Translations under genes and position numbers: made by a program
Assembly: GCA_028023455.1 (NCBI GenBank)
Contig: JAQFVV010013317.1
Span: 1-64,000, forward strand
DNA from: Epiperipatus broadwayi
Taxonomy: Eukaryota; Onychophora; Udeonychophora; Euonychophora; Peripatidae
Direction: 5' to 3'
Length of the DNA: 64,000 bases
Shown here: positions 34,250-47,703 of the stretch, piece after piece
Numbering within the stretch: the first letter of the stretch is position 1
Layout of the letters: each line of letters begins with the position of its first letter
Notes under the pieces: generated by a model
What the model was told of the DNA's origin: nothing
What the model saw: the letters and a program-made list of their open reading frames with translations, nothing else
Database searches by the model: none

Positions 34250-36299
34250 CAATTAATGCAAATTGTTTAAATATTCTTATAACAAAATTTTTTAGGATCA
34301 AACATTAAATAGTATTAACAAATGCAAATGATCAATAAATTAAATAATACATGTAATACAATTATTAACATTTAAAGATGCATAAAAAAATTATGTAAAA
34401 TAAAATTAATAGAATTAGTTACTGACAGTATGATTTTCTGAGAATGTAACTCAATCTTAAAGGGAAATAAAGAAATAAAAGATATGTAAATAAAGAGAGA
34501 AAGAGTGCATGCCACCCCACCCCTTCTGAAATAATAACTCTTTTATCTAATTTGCTATGGGTGTGAAGATGGCAGTGAGTTTGAAGATGGCAGTGGGTTT
34601 TGGTATTTTCCATATTTCCAATTTCTTTATTTTTATTTTTTATCTTTTTAATCGTTTAAAAAAATTTTTTTAATCACAGTAAAAAATTATTTTCCATTTC
34701 TGAATTTGAAGCATTGCCCATTAAAGAAGAACTTTTAGAGTGGTGTTTGGAAAAATTAATATTATTTGTAATGTTATGAATATTCTTAGAGGCTATACCA
34801 TAACTAAGATAGCTTTTTTAATTATTTTCACTGATCACTTTGACTTGGCTGGAAGTAGTTACAAGACATTTATTTAGTTAGAGTTAGTAAAAGGAAATTA
34901 TATAAAGACTTGGAAATTATTTTTTGCTTTTTTATTGAATTTATCAGATGTGAATGGCATTATTTTAACAAAAAGTTAATATATATTCATATTTAAGAAC
35001 AACAAAACATACTACTTTTACTAAAGGATATATAGTAAATCATCATTCAATAAAAAGTTTCTATACAGATGCTACAATCAAATTTCTAGTTCACAAAAAA
35101 AAAAAAAAACCCTGATATTAAAATCTGGTCACATAAACAAAATAATTAGTTCTTTGTCTTTAATATATATTACAAATCTTAAAACCTTACATGCCCTGAA
35201 GCTATTGTTCAATTATAATCTTAGATTTGCTTATTTATCAAATAGCTTTTAATTTTATCCAAAAGCCCTTTTTATAAAAACAAATTAATTCTCATAAATA
35301 CGAATTCACATTTTAAACTTAAATTGTAAAATACAAATATAATATTCATTGCAAATAGATCCATTAGGATTACTTCTCTAGCACAATGCAAAAAAAAGAA
35401 GTCAAAAATCAGTATCTTATTGTTATTAAAAGAGAACAAGATCACTATATTAAAATAAAAATTTCCCCAAAGTACAATTCCATCTAAATTAGATCTGAAT
35501 AAAATTATGAATCATATTGATAGGAAATACAATAAAACAGCATGAGAATCCTATTAGAGAATAACATGTATAATGATCTCAAATAATTTCACAGCAATAT
35601 GTTATTTCAATATATTTAAAAATTACAATCCGTACATTCATTTTCTCTACATATATCATTCTATTTGGTTTATACTATAAAGAAATGTAAAGAAAATTAT
35701 GTGTTATTGTAATTTTTGGAATTAATGGACTTTTTTTAAAACTATTTATTTATTTGTGTAATTTCAGATAATAATAAAGATATTTCAAATCCTTTTGATA
35801 ATTTTTTTTTTAAAAAGTTGACTGAGACAAAGAACTTATCATTGCACTTCATTTGATAATAATGAAGAAAGCTGAAAAAAATATCGGTGAGAGTTAAGTG
35901 TAAATAATCAATAAGAACTGCCAGAAAAAAGAGTATTTCTGGCTTGTAGCATAAGTTTCACCTCATCAAGATCTAGTAATGCTTCTGATAGAAAAAGTCA
36001 TTTCAATCTTCTCTTTGTGCATTTTTATCTTACTACCTGCAGATTATCACCAGTCTCATGCTACAGCTTATCTCTCTGCACTAAATATACAATGAAATTG
36101 TCTTTTTGTATAACTATATTTCAATCTTTTAATACACCTAAGAAACCTGTTTTAATTTTTTTCAAAATGTGTGTGTGCAAGCCTTTCTTCACTTTGAAAA
36201 GCAATGACAAGTACATGTTAAAGAGATTGAGAGTCCACAATTGTGAAATTACTATGAGGCAGTAAAATCAGTAAAGTTGGTTTGGAATTAAAATTAGTA
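34250..36299. other. AT-rich spacer
   Basis: No recognisable feature. Short frames at 34419-34613 and 36017-36265 show no family signature. Confidence 0.45.
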
Positions 36300-37776
36300 T
36301 AAATGATTTCAATTCAGAAAATGATAATAAAGCTGATGTATTTGGAGATTTTATTTCCTAATATGAAAGTGGCCAGTCACCCACAATCTGGCTGAATTCC
36401 ATGTCTGTCAGGCTCTCAGAAAAAGCAGCAAAATATATTGATAATAATAAAACAGAAGATAGTGGTAGTAATAAAGTTTGGTATCTTAATTTTAAATTTT
36501 AATTATTTTGCCTGAATATAGATAAATTGAATGAGTGAAGATTTGTTTGATATGAATTCTTCAAGATCTGATTAGAGAACAGTACTCATCTTTCAGAGGA
36601 AAAAAAAAATAAGTTTTTAATTTTTTTAAAGGATAGACTATCATGAGAAATGAGACTGCATGATATTGAATTTGGTATGATGTCTAATTTGATTTCTTCT
36701 AATGTTGTAATTTCTAATCATGTATTTTCATCGATACTTTTGATCATTTTCCAATGCTTAAACTTCAAAATTATAATTCAGATAAATAAAGATTTTATTT
36801 TTGTTGGATAAAGTTATTAAAAAAAAACAATAAATTCTAACTCCAAAGTTATTAAAAATAATGGTATCAGTTCCATAAACTCCAATGATTTGGAGCGATT
36901 GAGTAATACTAATAATTTATTAATAATTACTAATAATTTATTTAGATAGAAAAAATTTCTATTAAAAAAAATTTGAATGGATCTACCCTTAAAAAAAATT
37001 GCATTTAATAGCTTAATTAGGGCTAGAAATCAAAATATAAAAGATGTTCATATTATATGAATATTTGCAAATGTACAATTTTAAAATGATAATTGCATTA
37101 AAAATGGATCCTATTCTAAACAGATTATTGATATTCATTCTTTAGATGCATCTATTATTTATATTAAATTACAACAGTTACTATACACAAAAATTGTCAG
37201 TTTGAATTGTCAAACTTAAAATTTTCTTAAAAAATATGACATGAATATAAGTATCTTTACATAAATTTACTTTTTTTTAAAAAAATATGATTAGTTGTTA
37301 GACAATAATTCTATTGATAGTTATTTATAAAGCAAATATGACATTTTTCTATTTGAAAAAGTAATAAAGTGATAGTAAAATTTTAAAAATTAATGTTGAG
37401 ATTTAAATGAAGAAATTCAATGCCTGATAAGAAAACTGAAAATTAATTAGTGAATTTAAATGGTACAGGAGAAACAGTCATTTTATGATTATAAATAAAA
37501 TATGTGAATCTAAAACCAACATCACAATCAAATTAAATCAATGGATTACATTTTATAAGCAATGCTAACATTTTATACAGATGACAGTATCTGATTCTTT
37601 TTGAATAATATTAAAAAATGAGATAATGGATTTTAATGATATATCTATCAATCTACTCATTTAAATTTGGACAAAGATAACCAGTTTTATAAAGCTCTTT
37701 ATCTAACTTAAAAATAAAAAAGTGTTTAAATATTGTAATAATATGCTAGTATTAAAATCAGGATTTTTTAAAAAAT

Positions 37777-38480
37777 ATGTGCAATCATGAAGTTGTGATA
37801 TCAGCTTGTAAAAATGCTTCTAAGGGTCCAGTGTATAAAAATAAATGGAATAAAATAGGTTGTAATTATTACCATAGAAAATCATTATTATCCACTACTC
37901 CAAAAAGACTTACAATAATTTTATTGAATAGGCTACCTTCAATAACAGATAAATTTTAGAGAATCAAAAAATATTCCATATATTGTTTTGTTTACCAGGC
38001 AAATTTTTTAAAAAAATTAGGTGAAAATGTGTGATTTGAGTACTGCTTCCACTGGTTTTGGCTGACTTATTAGATCCAATTACTAGAACAGATTCTCTGG
38101 CTTTATTTGAAATTATTTAGTTGTACACTGAAGCTCACTCATATAACACAGCTTCTACAAAATGAAATGAGAGGAAAAAATTATTATATTAAATGAAAAA
38201 TCTGAGACATATGCAATGAAAACTGGTGTTAAACAATAATATATACTAAATCTAGTTTTGTTTTCTATTTTATTATGACAGTGATCTTTAAAACAATTAT
38301 TAACAACTGCTTCATGAATAGCATCAAAATTCAATTTTGATTGGGGAATTTTTAATTCAAAGTGATAAAAAGAAAGACAAAAACTTTATTTTCATAGTTT
38401 CTAGATGTTGAATGTGTTGATGATTGTAAAATATTTTTAGCAATTCAAAAATATAATCTATAGATTGTTCTTAATGTTTT
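37777..38480 (+). pseudogene. RTE-like LINE copy 3, reverse transcriptase
   Basis: 37777-37959 is an intact 60-codon piece containing KWNKIGCNYYHRKSLLST and KRLTIILLNRLPSITDKF. It matches motif 1-2 (KKGDRxxCxNYRGISLLS...KIxAxILLNRL) of this LINE group. Further on, with frame changes, come KTGVKQ, LFSILL, FNFDWGIFNSK (family FRFDGGLFNL) and ECVDDCKIFLAIQ. The catalytic box there keeps both Asp codons (GATGAT at 38419-38424). Stops and indels elsewhere make it inactive. Confidence 0.7.
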
Positions 38481-38559
38481 AATTAATAAATAATTTTAAA
38501 TCTCTAAAGAATTTGGTTTATTCAATTTTTTTTTTTAAAAAAAAAACCCTCAAGTTCTT

Positions 38560-39130
38560 TATCAGGCAGTCAATGAAACAATTTCCAGCAACTTTTATCA
38601 GACTGTTATCAATTTGAAAATGTGAGTCTTGAGAACTTTTTTTTTTTCAGATGTAAAAATGGATTTGGTTTATTGTGGAACAATATAGTTTCCAATATGC
38701 TGTTGCTATATTTAACAAGTTAAAAATATATATTTCATCATAGTGATATAACAACTACAAGTAAATAATTTATATAAAGCTCTTATTTATTGTACAAAAG
38801 TTGAAACTTGGACTCCTGTCGATGAGACACAAACACTAAAAAATTTCATTTAAGGATGCTTCATAGATTCTAAAAATATGATGGCAAAACCATATAGTAT
38901 ATTCCTCAGCTAGCTATATGTGATACTATAAAATCTACTATAGTGAAGGCACATTTTCATTGGATTGCAAATGTGAAATGAATTAATAGTAATAATCCTC
39001 TTTTAAAAAGTAATTCATTGAAGAGGCAAATATATTTACATAATATAAGGATGATCTCAAAGACATTCTAAAGAAATGGAATACTGATTAGGAAGATGTA
39101 GATGAAGACAATATAACAGAGAATCAGAAT
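38560..39130 (+). pseudogene. RTE-like LINE copy 3, C-terminal part
   Basis: Reads VLYQAVNETISSNF, then a fingerprint of AFNKLKxxxFxHxxIxT (38710-38760), KVETWTPVDETQTLKNF (family SETWTxYRxxIKxLExF), LAICD-like text at 38915, HFHWIANV, and DDLKDILKKWNTD with several frame changes. It is parallel, block by block, to 25976-26450. Confidence 0.65.
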
Positions 39131-39599
39131 TGAACAAGAGAAAGTGTCATTGCAAAATCCATTTCCCTAATTATCATTAAATATGTATTTTAATATTGTT
39201 TTTCAATTACTCTGCCAATTTTTTCACACATTTTCTAATTTATTATACAAATTATTGATTAGTATACATGCTTGAAAAACCAAGAGACATCTGGGACAAT
39301 TTTGAGTCCAATAACAGACTATCACTTACTAAAGAGCTAATTAAAACACTTATTTTTTATTATAAATATTACTTACACTTTTTACATCTAAACATCACAT
39401 GATCACTATCTCATACTAGCACAATAATTGTTATTAAACAATTCAAAATACAGCAAAACTATGGTTGTTGAAGAGCCAAAGACACCAAAATGTATGGGTA
39501 CTGAATTGAGTTCAGACCCATATGACTATATAAGCTATTGAGCTTGGGTTGAAAATATTAATAGTGTTTTCAATTTCATTCTCATAGTTTTGTAGTTAA

Positions 39600-39860
39600 A
39601 TAGAGTTAAAAGGTGGGTGCTGGAGGGTTGCATTAGATCCTAAGATCTATGTGCAGTGCTCTCAGATCCAAGGCTCCTCACTGATGAAGGCCACAAGCCA
39701 GAAACTAGTCTGGGGATATTGGATGAGTAGGCACTGGATAGGGATTTTATGCACAAGCCTTCTGGCATCCATTGATTGCTCTTGTTAGCACAAGATGGCA
39801 CTACTATATGGAAAGTTTTGCTGTTTATTAACTTTTTACATCTACAGTATGCATGCAACA
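39600..39860 (-). repeat. SINE-like segment with a GATGAAGGCC...AGCCAGAAAC motif
   Basis: Relatively GC-rich segment. The plus strand reads CTCACTGATGAAGGCCACAAGCCAGAAACTAGTCTGGGG. Many animal SINEs share a conserved central block of the form GAAGAAGGCnnnAGCCGAAACGT, and this is close to it, so a SINE body is plausible. Orientation and ends are not certain, no A or B box is evident, and the 73-codon frame on the minus strand (39640-39861) is probably incidental. Confidence 0.4.
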
Positions 39861-39869
39861 TGTAATTCT

Positions 39870-42800
39870 TTTTCTTTCATCTGCTAATAAATTTATATAA
39901 TTATACTATCTTTTCACACTTAATCATAATCCCTAACACTCCATGTATAATTTTTTTAAATTTTAATAATTTTATATATAATTAGTAATAACTGATTATA
40001 TGTAAATAAACAATACAAAAAATGGCACATCACTCCAGTTACAATTCATTTTCTATCCTTTCAACTGTACTGTTAAGTTTATCTTTACAACAAAAAATTT
40101 CAAAGGCAACTTGTTATATATATATATATATAAAGCCACCATACTTTTCAATCACTATAAAATAAATAATGTTTTAAATCTTACTGCAAGACTTAAAGCT
40201 TTATTTATTATACAATGAATAAGAAAAAGTGTAGTTCTTAATTTATTATATATTTCATACCATGAATTTATATATACTAAATTTGATTTTGCACAATGGT
40301 AAATGTCTCACAGATCTAAATCACATAATAATAGCTCAAGCTTATCAACACCAGGAATCTTCAATTTGTTATCAAGATAACTTCTATGATTTCTACCTTT
40401 TATTAATAGAAGTTGTCTTAATGAGAGATTGATTATTCCCGGTATTAATAAGGTGGGTTATTATCATGTAATTTATGTATACATATATTCTATCATTTAC
40501 AGATTAATCTTTTTTAAAGCATTATATGAAATATTTGATAAAGAAAAAGATATTATATTGCTCTTAAATTTAAAAATATACATATATGCAAGGAGATAAG
40601 AAAACGAGTGTATCTGTCCTCAGGATATGGAGTCTGAATATGGATGAATTCTTTCAGATTTCAAACAAGCTTCAAATTTTCTTCTTAAGCTATAGAGTAA
40701 AATAAGAAATTACTTTTGCCATCAGAAATTTGACTAGTCTAGAAAATATTTCAATGTTTCTTTATAAAGGAATGCCAAAGAGAGGCTGTTTTTATCTATA
40801 AACACTTAATAAATTGTATTTATTGAAATATAATAAAAGAAAGATAAAATATTTTGAAATAATTTTTCTTTAAGCACATGTCTTTAATTTCATTCTATAC
40901 TTTGTGATTATAATTTTTCATTTATAATCTGTAAAGTTTTTATTTACTTTTACTTTTCTATTATTAACAAATTTATTTTAATTTTTACAATCTTCAGTTT
41001 GTCTGCACATCTTATTTACTATTAATAAGCTGGTCCACATGTTTATATAAATTCTACTATTTCTTAAGCTCATACACTTTTTATGATAAAGAAATACTGA
41101 ATATTGTAATTCAGAAATGGACACAGGATTGTTCTTTTACTTACATCGAGCCCACTTCCTTGACATAGACATGCGCCATATTGCACTATTATATGTCAAA
41201 AACAACCCAGGTACAGAAATATTTTGATGTTTATTTAAAATCTATTATAATGCAAATTTATTTTCTGGATTTATAGGACAATAAAACAATGACTTCTATT
41301 ACACAATCATAAAGATATATGATTACATAGAAAAAACCCAGTTGTATTCCTGGTAATCCATCCTCTTTTCTAGGCTGGAATTCATTAAGAAGATATTTGA
41401 AAGAGATCATCCTCTATCCAAAACAGCTTATGTTTTTTGGCTGCTAGCATCAATGTAATTATTAATGTGCAACCTTAATAAGAAAGGGAAAGTGATCTAA
41501 GCCTTGCTCTCTGATTATTATTTTCTTTGCCATTAAAAGATAAATGATCATAAAGTGATGGAAAGAAGCTGTTATGATTTTTTTTTTTAATTTTAATAAT
41601 AGTAACAATAAACAAAAAAAAAAACTGTTACAATTTGTTTTACTTTCCATGACACCTTTAATAATACATGAGTAAATAAAAATATTAAATGACAAAAAAT
41701 ATTTTTTTAAAAAGTCAAAATTTAAATCCATGTAATAAAATATTGATAGATCGTTTCCACATTTGAGGAAAGCCTTTGGGAATTAATTAATTATTATCAT
41801 AAAATATCTTAATAGTATTTTCAGATTTGATTTAATTATAGATATCTTTTTACTATATATTTACTTTTCTATCTCTTAATCTTGTAGACTTGGATGATAA
41901 TTTTCTTTTTCTTACATTTCCTTGGATAATAAATTACTATATGGTACATATGGCAATCATTTTTGCAGATGAGCACAAATGGTATTCAATTTATATGAAA
42001 ATATTGGCAACAAATTAGGAATAGATTTAATTCAACAGGTCAGAGCAATATTTTAATACTCAGCATATAGGATAATTAGTGATGAACAGATCATAGCAAA
42101 CTTCTAGCTTGTCATGGATAATATTTTACGGTCACATTTAATGACTTCCGTAGCTTTAAATAAAATGGATAATGAATTTCTTATTTGGTATTAGTTATTG
42201 TGGTTCTTACCGCTTTCACACACTACTGGTAATTCAAAGTTTAAATATCTCATGGCCAATTAACTGCTTTACAGGTAAGACAGATCAAATGCAACTGACA
42301 TAGTCTTATATACCTAATTTAATTAATCGCTGCTACTTTTTAATAAACAGATGTTCCTTTTATTTAATTTTACTTTTATGCTCATAATTACATCCAGATT
42401 GGCAATTGCATGGAAAATTATCTCCATACAATCTACCTGTGTTCACTGCTTTCAAATTTTACCATTCTTGCTTATCAACAAGATTCCTCTTAAAATTTTA
42501 TTACAAATAAAGCAAGGAATATATATTTTAAAAAAATTAGGACAGTAAGCATTTTATGTTTTTAAACTTTATAAAACATATCTGCTAATAAAATGCATAC
42601 TTTACATGGAAAATTATCTTTTTTAAAGTTTATTCTAATAATTATATTTTTATTAAAACTTTTAATCTAGTATTAGGAGCAAAATAACTAATGTTAACCA
42701 AAGTATTTTAAAAAACTACTTTTGCTTTGATTAATAAAGCTTTGTTTCTACACACTAATAGTCTTTGTGCCATTGGATGGCACAATATATAATTCTGAAA

Positions 42801-44892
42801 TATTTTTTAATCTAATTGGCTAGTTTAAAATACAAAATCTAAAATATTTAATGAGATAGATTTCAAACATTTCAAGATTGATTTTATTTCTTTATTAGCA
42901 GGCCCTATCTTGGGAGAGGGTGCAATATATTAAGTGCACTAAAAGTTTTTCTGTTCTGAACAATATGAAACTTATGAAAAAATGAGCTCATATATATTTA
43001 CATATATGTAAATATAGGAGTGTAGAAATTTTTTTATTCAAGTGCAAAATGTTTGTAAAACTTTTCTATGTTAGCATGATCCTAGTTGATCCAATTAAAC
43101 CAAATACTATTAATGAAGTTTTATTTTCAGATGCTTTCCATTCTATTTCTAAAAATACTTTCTTGATTTCTGAAGAGCTTTACTAAATTTGCAATTGGAT
43201 TAAAACATAAAATCCTCTCTAAAACAAAAAAAAAAAAAGTTACTTTAGTATAGATTTCACAACCTTTTCTCATCTTATTAAAATCAATTTGATAAAATTT
43301 GGAATAAATGATTTATTTAATAAGATACATTATTTATTTCTGTCTTGTCTAGACATGTTAAATTTTTAACATCACATTCTATACAAAATCATTACCTCAT
43401 TCAGTGCTGTAATTACAAAAACTAGACTCAATACAAAAGTCTCACTCCATTTCTACCCCTCTCCTTGTAAACTTCAAGATACTAAATGGTTGTTCTCTTT
43501 CATTAACGTTAAAATTTTTATTATTTGTAATACAAAGCAAATTAATATAAACTCACATATTAAAAATTTTTCCATCTTATTTTTGCAAAATTACTAATTA
43601 CTTCTCCAACACATAAAATATGATATAAATCGTGTTTAACCTCTATCCAGTCTGTGAGCCAACTTTGACTCACAAAAGTTTTTAATTTGAGTTATGATAG
43701 GATTTAAAATTATATATTGTTAATGGTATATAAAAATTTTAAACATTTTCCAATACATATTCTAATATATATATATATTGTTTTGCTAGTAATGATGGAA
43801 AATTAAATAATGAGATGGAGTCACATATGCAAAACAAAAACAAAAAAAAATGTTTCTTTTGAATATTGCAATTGTGAGCATATCTGAAAAGAAATTGGAG
43901 TGTTGATATTTTCTTGTATAATCTTATTAGCTCATATCCGTGATAAACTGGCAATACTAATTTGTAATATTAAAATTTTTGTTTTTAAAATTAAATGATT
44001 ATACCACTCAAGAAAAGAAAAGTAGACCATGAAAATAAAGCCTTTCACCAGGAATGAATATTCTTTTTCTGGTGATAAGATTGTGAAAGTACTGATTTAA
44101 AGGATTCAGCCCACTTATATATTTTCATTAGAGAAAGAGATGGCGATTTGTACATTATTGAAGGATTATGTTCACTTTCTCAACTTAAAATAAAAACAAT
44201 AGGGAAGGACATATTTAATCAACTAAAAAAAGTTTTGCTAAAAATAAACTTTATTATAGTACATTAATTGGTGCGAATATAAAAATTATAAAATTTGTAT
44301 TAAAAGGTATTCACTCCAATTTGATCTATTATTGATAACCTAAAAAAAAAAAAAACAGTTAAAAAAGAGTTTCAAATTAAGGGCTGATTTCAAACTATTT
44401 ATGAAAATAAAATAAAAAATCCACTTCCTGAACTAAATGAAGGAGAACGGCATTGTAATTTAAAATTAAATGTCAAATGACTTGCCAGATTACAGAAACA
44501 GATTCAAATAGGAACCAACTCTGATGGATATGTGTGTACATTTAAAAATAAATCAATATTGCGACAAAATCAATTAAAAAAAAAAACTTCAATCACTTTC
44601 CAATATTTAAAATTTCTTACATGAATACCTACAGAAAACGTATATCAGTAAAATAGAAAATTTATATTGAAACTGTAATCCTTTGATCCCTCACCATTTC
44701 ATCTTCAGCCTGAGTACCAATTTTAACTGTGCTAGGTTCAAACCTAATTAAAATAGATATATAATGGTATTACCATGTCTATATATGTGGCATTATATAT
44801 GCACATATGGATAAACGCTGTAAATACACATTACATTAATTAGAACGGATAAATTTTGGTTTGCTATTTAAAAAATGTTATATTATAGATTT
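39870..44892. other. AT-rich spacer with microsatellites
   Basis: About 5 kb without recognisable genes. TA runs occur at about 40112-40132. A small hairpin (GATAACTTCTAT facing ATAGAAGTTGTCT) lies near 40376-40416. The minus-strand frames at 41462-41731 and 43739-43954 are low-complexity. Confidence 0.5.
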
Positions 44893-44996
44893 AATGTGGT
44901 CGAGAGGTCAGCGCGACTGCCTTGCATTTGCAGGTAGTTGCCCGGGTTGCGGGTTCGCGTCCCGGCCGATGCTATGACACTTAAAAAAAAAAAAAA
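44893..44996 (+). mobile_element. tRNA-Gly-derived SINE (family G), copy 3
   Basis: Reads GTGGTCGAGAGGTCAGCG (A box), CTGCCTTGCATTTGCAGG, GCGGGTTCGCGTCCCGGCCG (B box), ATGCTATGACACTT and then about 15 A. Same structure as copies 1 and 4, with several CpG pairs still intact (GCGCGACTG, GTTCGCGTCCCGG), suggesting it is young or undermutated. No clear target duplication could be matched. Confidence 0.82.
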
Positions 44997-45830
44997 AGTC
45001 AATTTATTACTTTATTTCGTTATAAATTCATATGTAGATGTATAATCCAACCTATATTGTAATATATATATATATATAGGGTGGCATGAATCAAATTTGT
45101 TAGAACTTTTAGTTTTATTAATTAAAGCAAAAATAGTTGTAAACAAAAATTTGCATTAAACTGCCCACCTGTGATAAAAAAAAAAATCAATTTAATTTTT
45201 CGTAATTGTGGTACTCTAAATTGTGTTTTTTTTTTTTTTAAAAAATAACGATTTATTTAAATGATTGTTACAATTTTATACAATGATGATTACATGAATA
45301 CCAAGCAATGTCCATAGCTAAATGAGAAGTGAATGCATGCATGATGTAACCTGAGAAACCATGGATAGTGTCCGAGATTTAAGGTTGTTGGATCAACGCT
45401 TCAGTAGAATTCTAGATTGGTCCATACTTTGTCCCAGTTGAACAATTATGCATGCCTCTTTGAGCATTAAAAGGCACATCAAAATTTATAATGCGTATAA
45501 GTTTAAAATCAAGATGCGAAGCAGAGGCTAAGCGGGTTGGGAGAACGCTGGCACGGTCAGTGATGCACTCCCAAGCTGTCAGTCTGAGCCCAAGCATCCT
45601 GGGATCTGTCCATCACTTTCTTATAAGTTAAGCCATTCAGCTCATGATTAAATATGTTAACTTTTATTGTTGAGGTAGATGGTGTGATCAATCCGCTAAT
45701 TGGTAGTCATTAGATAGACTGGTAGAGTTCTCATATATGACTGAGCTCATTTTGGTATTGCATTGATGAGGCGAGACTCAGATTTGATCATTGATATCTT
45801 TGCAATAATCAGTGAACTAACATGGAGGTG

Positions 45831-47516
45831 TCAGCCCATTTTATCTCTGATGATATTACCCTTGATGAGTGTTTTAAACACTTGAAGGGTACTGGTGTTC
45901 GCATTGCTCAGAACAAAACTACATCTCATTAGCCGGATGGCAAAGGATAAAAAAATTGCTAATCTAATGTTAGTGAAATTGCCAGCTTTAATTGTTTGCT
46001 GGATTAAGAATGTGTCTGTAGAATAGCATTTTACCTTTTCATTAATGAAAGACCTAAAAATGCTGAGAGATGGACAATCTAGGAAAATGTGTTGAACTGT
46101 TTCCTCATTCCTCTGACAGAGTTGACATTGAGAGCTAATTTTGTTAAAACCCCTTTTCATTACAAGGAATTTATTAGTTGGTAGTGATGAGAGGTTTAAT
46201 TTCAGAATAAAATCGATAAATTTGGGTTCCAAAAACCAGTGTTTGGCTTTTTGATCAATAATTTGTTGGTTAATGCAAGAGCATTATGAAGAGCTGAGGG
46301 ACAATCTTTCTCTAGCCTATAAGTTTCCCAGTAGGACTTTTTTTTTTTCATTGAAGATGTTTGGAGTTAAGTTTATATAGGCATTGACATGCGTCCAGAT
46401 GTCAGTCAATAATCCTTTATTATGGGGAGGTGGTGTGTTAGTAGGTTGAAATTCTTGGATTAAATTTGTATAATCCATTTTCAATAAATAGTTGTGTAGC
46501 AGATTTAGTGATTTTTGCAAGTATAACAAAGCAATCAAGTGTAGACCAAGACCGGTCAGTTCTCTAAGTATTTGGGCCTTTGCTAAGCTTATGGCCACAA
46601 CCTTTCTTTTCCACAATCGCTTGGACATAATGAACCTAGTTGTTTACCGAAGATTTTAGTCGGCTTGATGATGGGTAGATAGCAATTGAGTCTTGAAAAC
46701 ACTAGCATGTTAAGGAGCATGATTTTACCTGGAATTGAAAATGACATACTAGAGAGAGTGTTGATTGTTTTATTGGTTTTTTGAAGAATTGAATTTCTCT
46801 AGTCATGATAGTTTTTGTTTTTGCCATGGGGAATCCTAAGAAAAGCTGTGGCTTGGCTGTGAATCTGGATGGAATTGTTGTTCCTGTTTTAATTCTCCAG
46901 ATGAAAGATTCGCTATTGTTAATTTGGAAGTTTAATATTTTGGCATGCTTGTCAATAATTGTGAAGAGTGTTGAAAGGTAAGTTTCGTTGGGAAGAAAAA
47001 TGGTAACATCATGCCTGGCAAGATATTCTCAACTGCATTAATGGTGGATGATCCTTTTCAGACAAATTGAAAAAATGAAATATGTGAGTAGAGTTGGGGT
47101 TGAATCTGGGCCTTGATTTAGGATTCATATGTCTTAATTAGCAGTGGTATCATGGAAATAGGTTGTAGATTGTTGAGACTAGATAGATTTTCTTGTTTTT
47201 TAAGAAAAGGGACCAGTGCCACTGGGTACAAATCTGGAATGTTCTGAAAGTCTTTGACTGGCATGTCAATCATCTTCTTGACTATGAGAATAGTGTAGTG
47301 ACTAAGGTGTAATAGTACAAATTTAGGAATTACGTGAAGGTCAGGATGAGTGCTTTCAGAAAATGCCTGTAGCTTTTGCACTATTTGGGCTTCATTTATG
47401 TTGTGATTTTGATTGTTTGTTTGTGATATAATTCCATATGTTTCCTGTTTGAAAAGTATTGTTTTGCGACTTTGTTTTGAAGCGAGAATGAATTCTCTCC
47501 AACATTTCTGGTCCAC
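45831..47516 (-). pseudogene. LINE copy 2, reverse transcriptase and zinc-binding C-terminus (ORF2)
   Basis: 47118-47516 covers the linker and motif 1-2 (FLKKQENLSSLNNLQPISMI). Immediately after it the text jumps to a degraded motif B region (47040-47110), so the stretch carrying motif A appears deleted. The catalytic box at about 47005-47030 reads ARHDVTIFLPNE where YADDVVVF is expected. Further on come LFLGFPMAK (about 46820-46850), the 46317-46628 segment with WKRKVVAISLAK, and 45831-46232 with EPKFIDFILKLNLSSLPTNK, CQLCQRNEETVQHIFLDCP (the CxxC...H....C zinc motif) and the C-terminal end. The enzyme cannot be functional. Confidence 0.75.
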
Positions 47517-47703
47517 TATAGCACTTACTATTAATGATAATCATAGACAGTGTTGGTCTAGTAGCCATTCCAAGTGCCCATCAAATGTAGTTTCCAGTCC
47601 AGTTATGACTATTTTCCAAAAAGATTTTGGACCTCTTTGTAGCAATGTATTGAGCTAGAGCTTTTTGTTTTTTATGATATTGAGTTTTTAATTCCAGTAT
47701 TTC

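Larger units (their letters stand above)
36300..39140 (+). mobile_element. RTE-like LINE, copy 3, long but heavily decayed
   Basis: From about 37777 to 39130 the plus strand carries reverse transcriptase and C-terminal blocks of the same family as 21955 and 25590. Upstream, 36690-36900 reads (with stops) VVISNHVFSS and then FDHFPMLKLQNYNSDK, which may be the end of the endonuclease (the DHxLV block) and the linker. The 5' part is too eroded to set a boundary, so the start is approximate. The 3' end fades near 39140, before any zinc-finger tail can be read. Confidence 0.6.

Noticed and set aside
18340-39290. Shared GACATCTGGGACA word at about 18347 and 39285
   Set aside because: Only about 13 bases match and the flanks differ, so chance is adequate.
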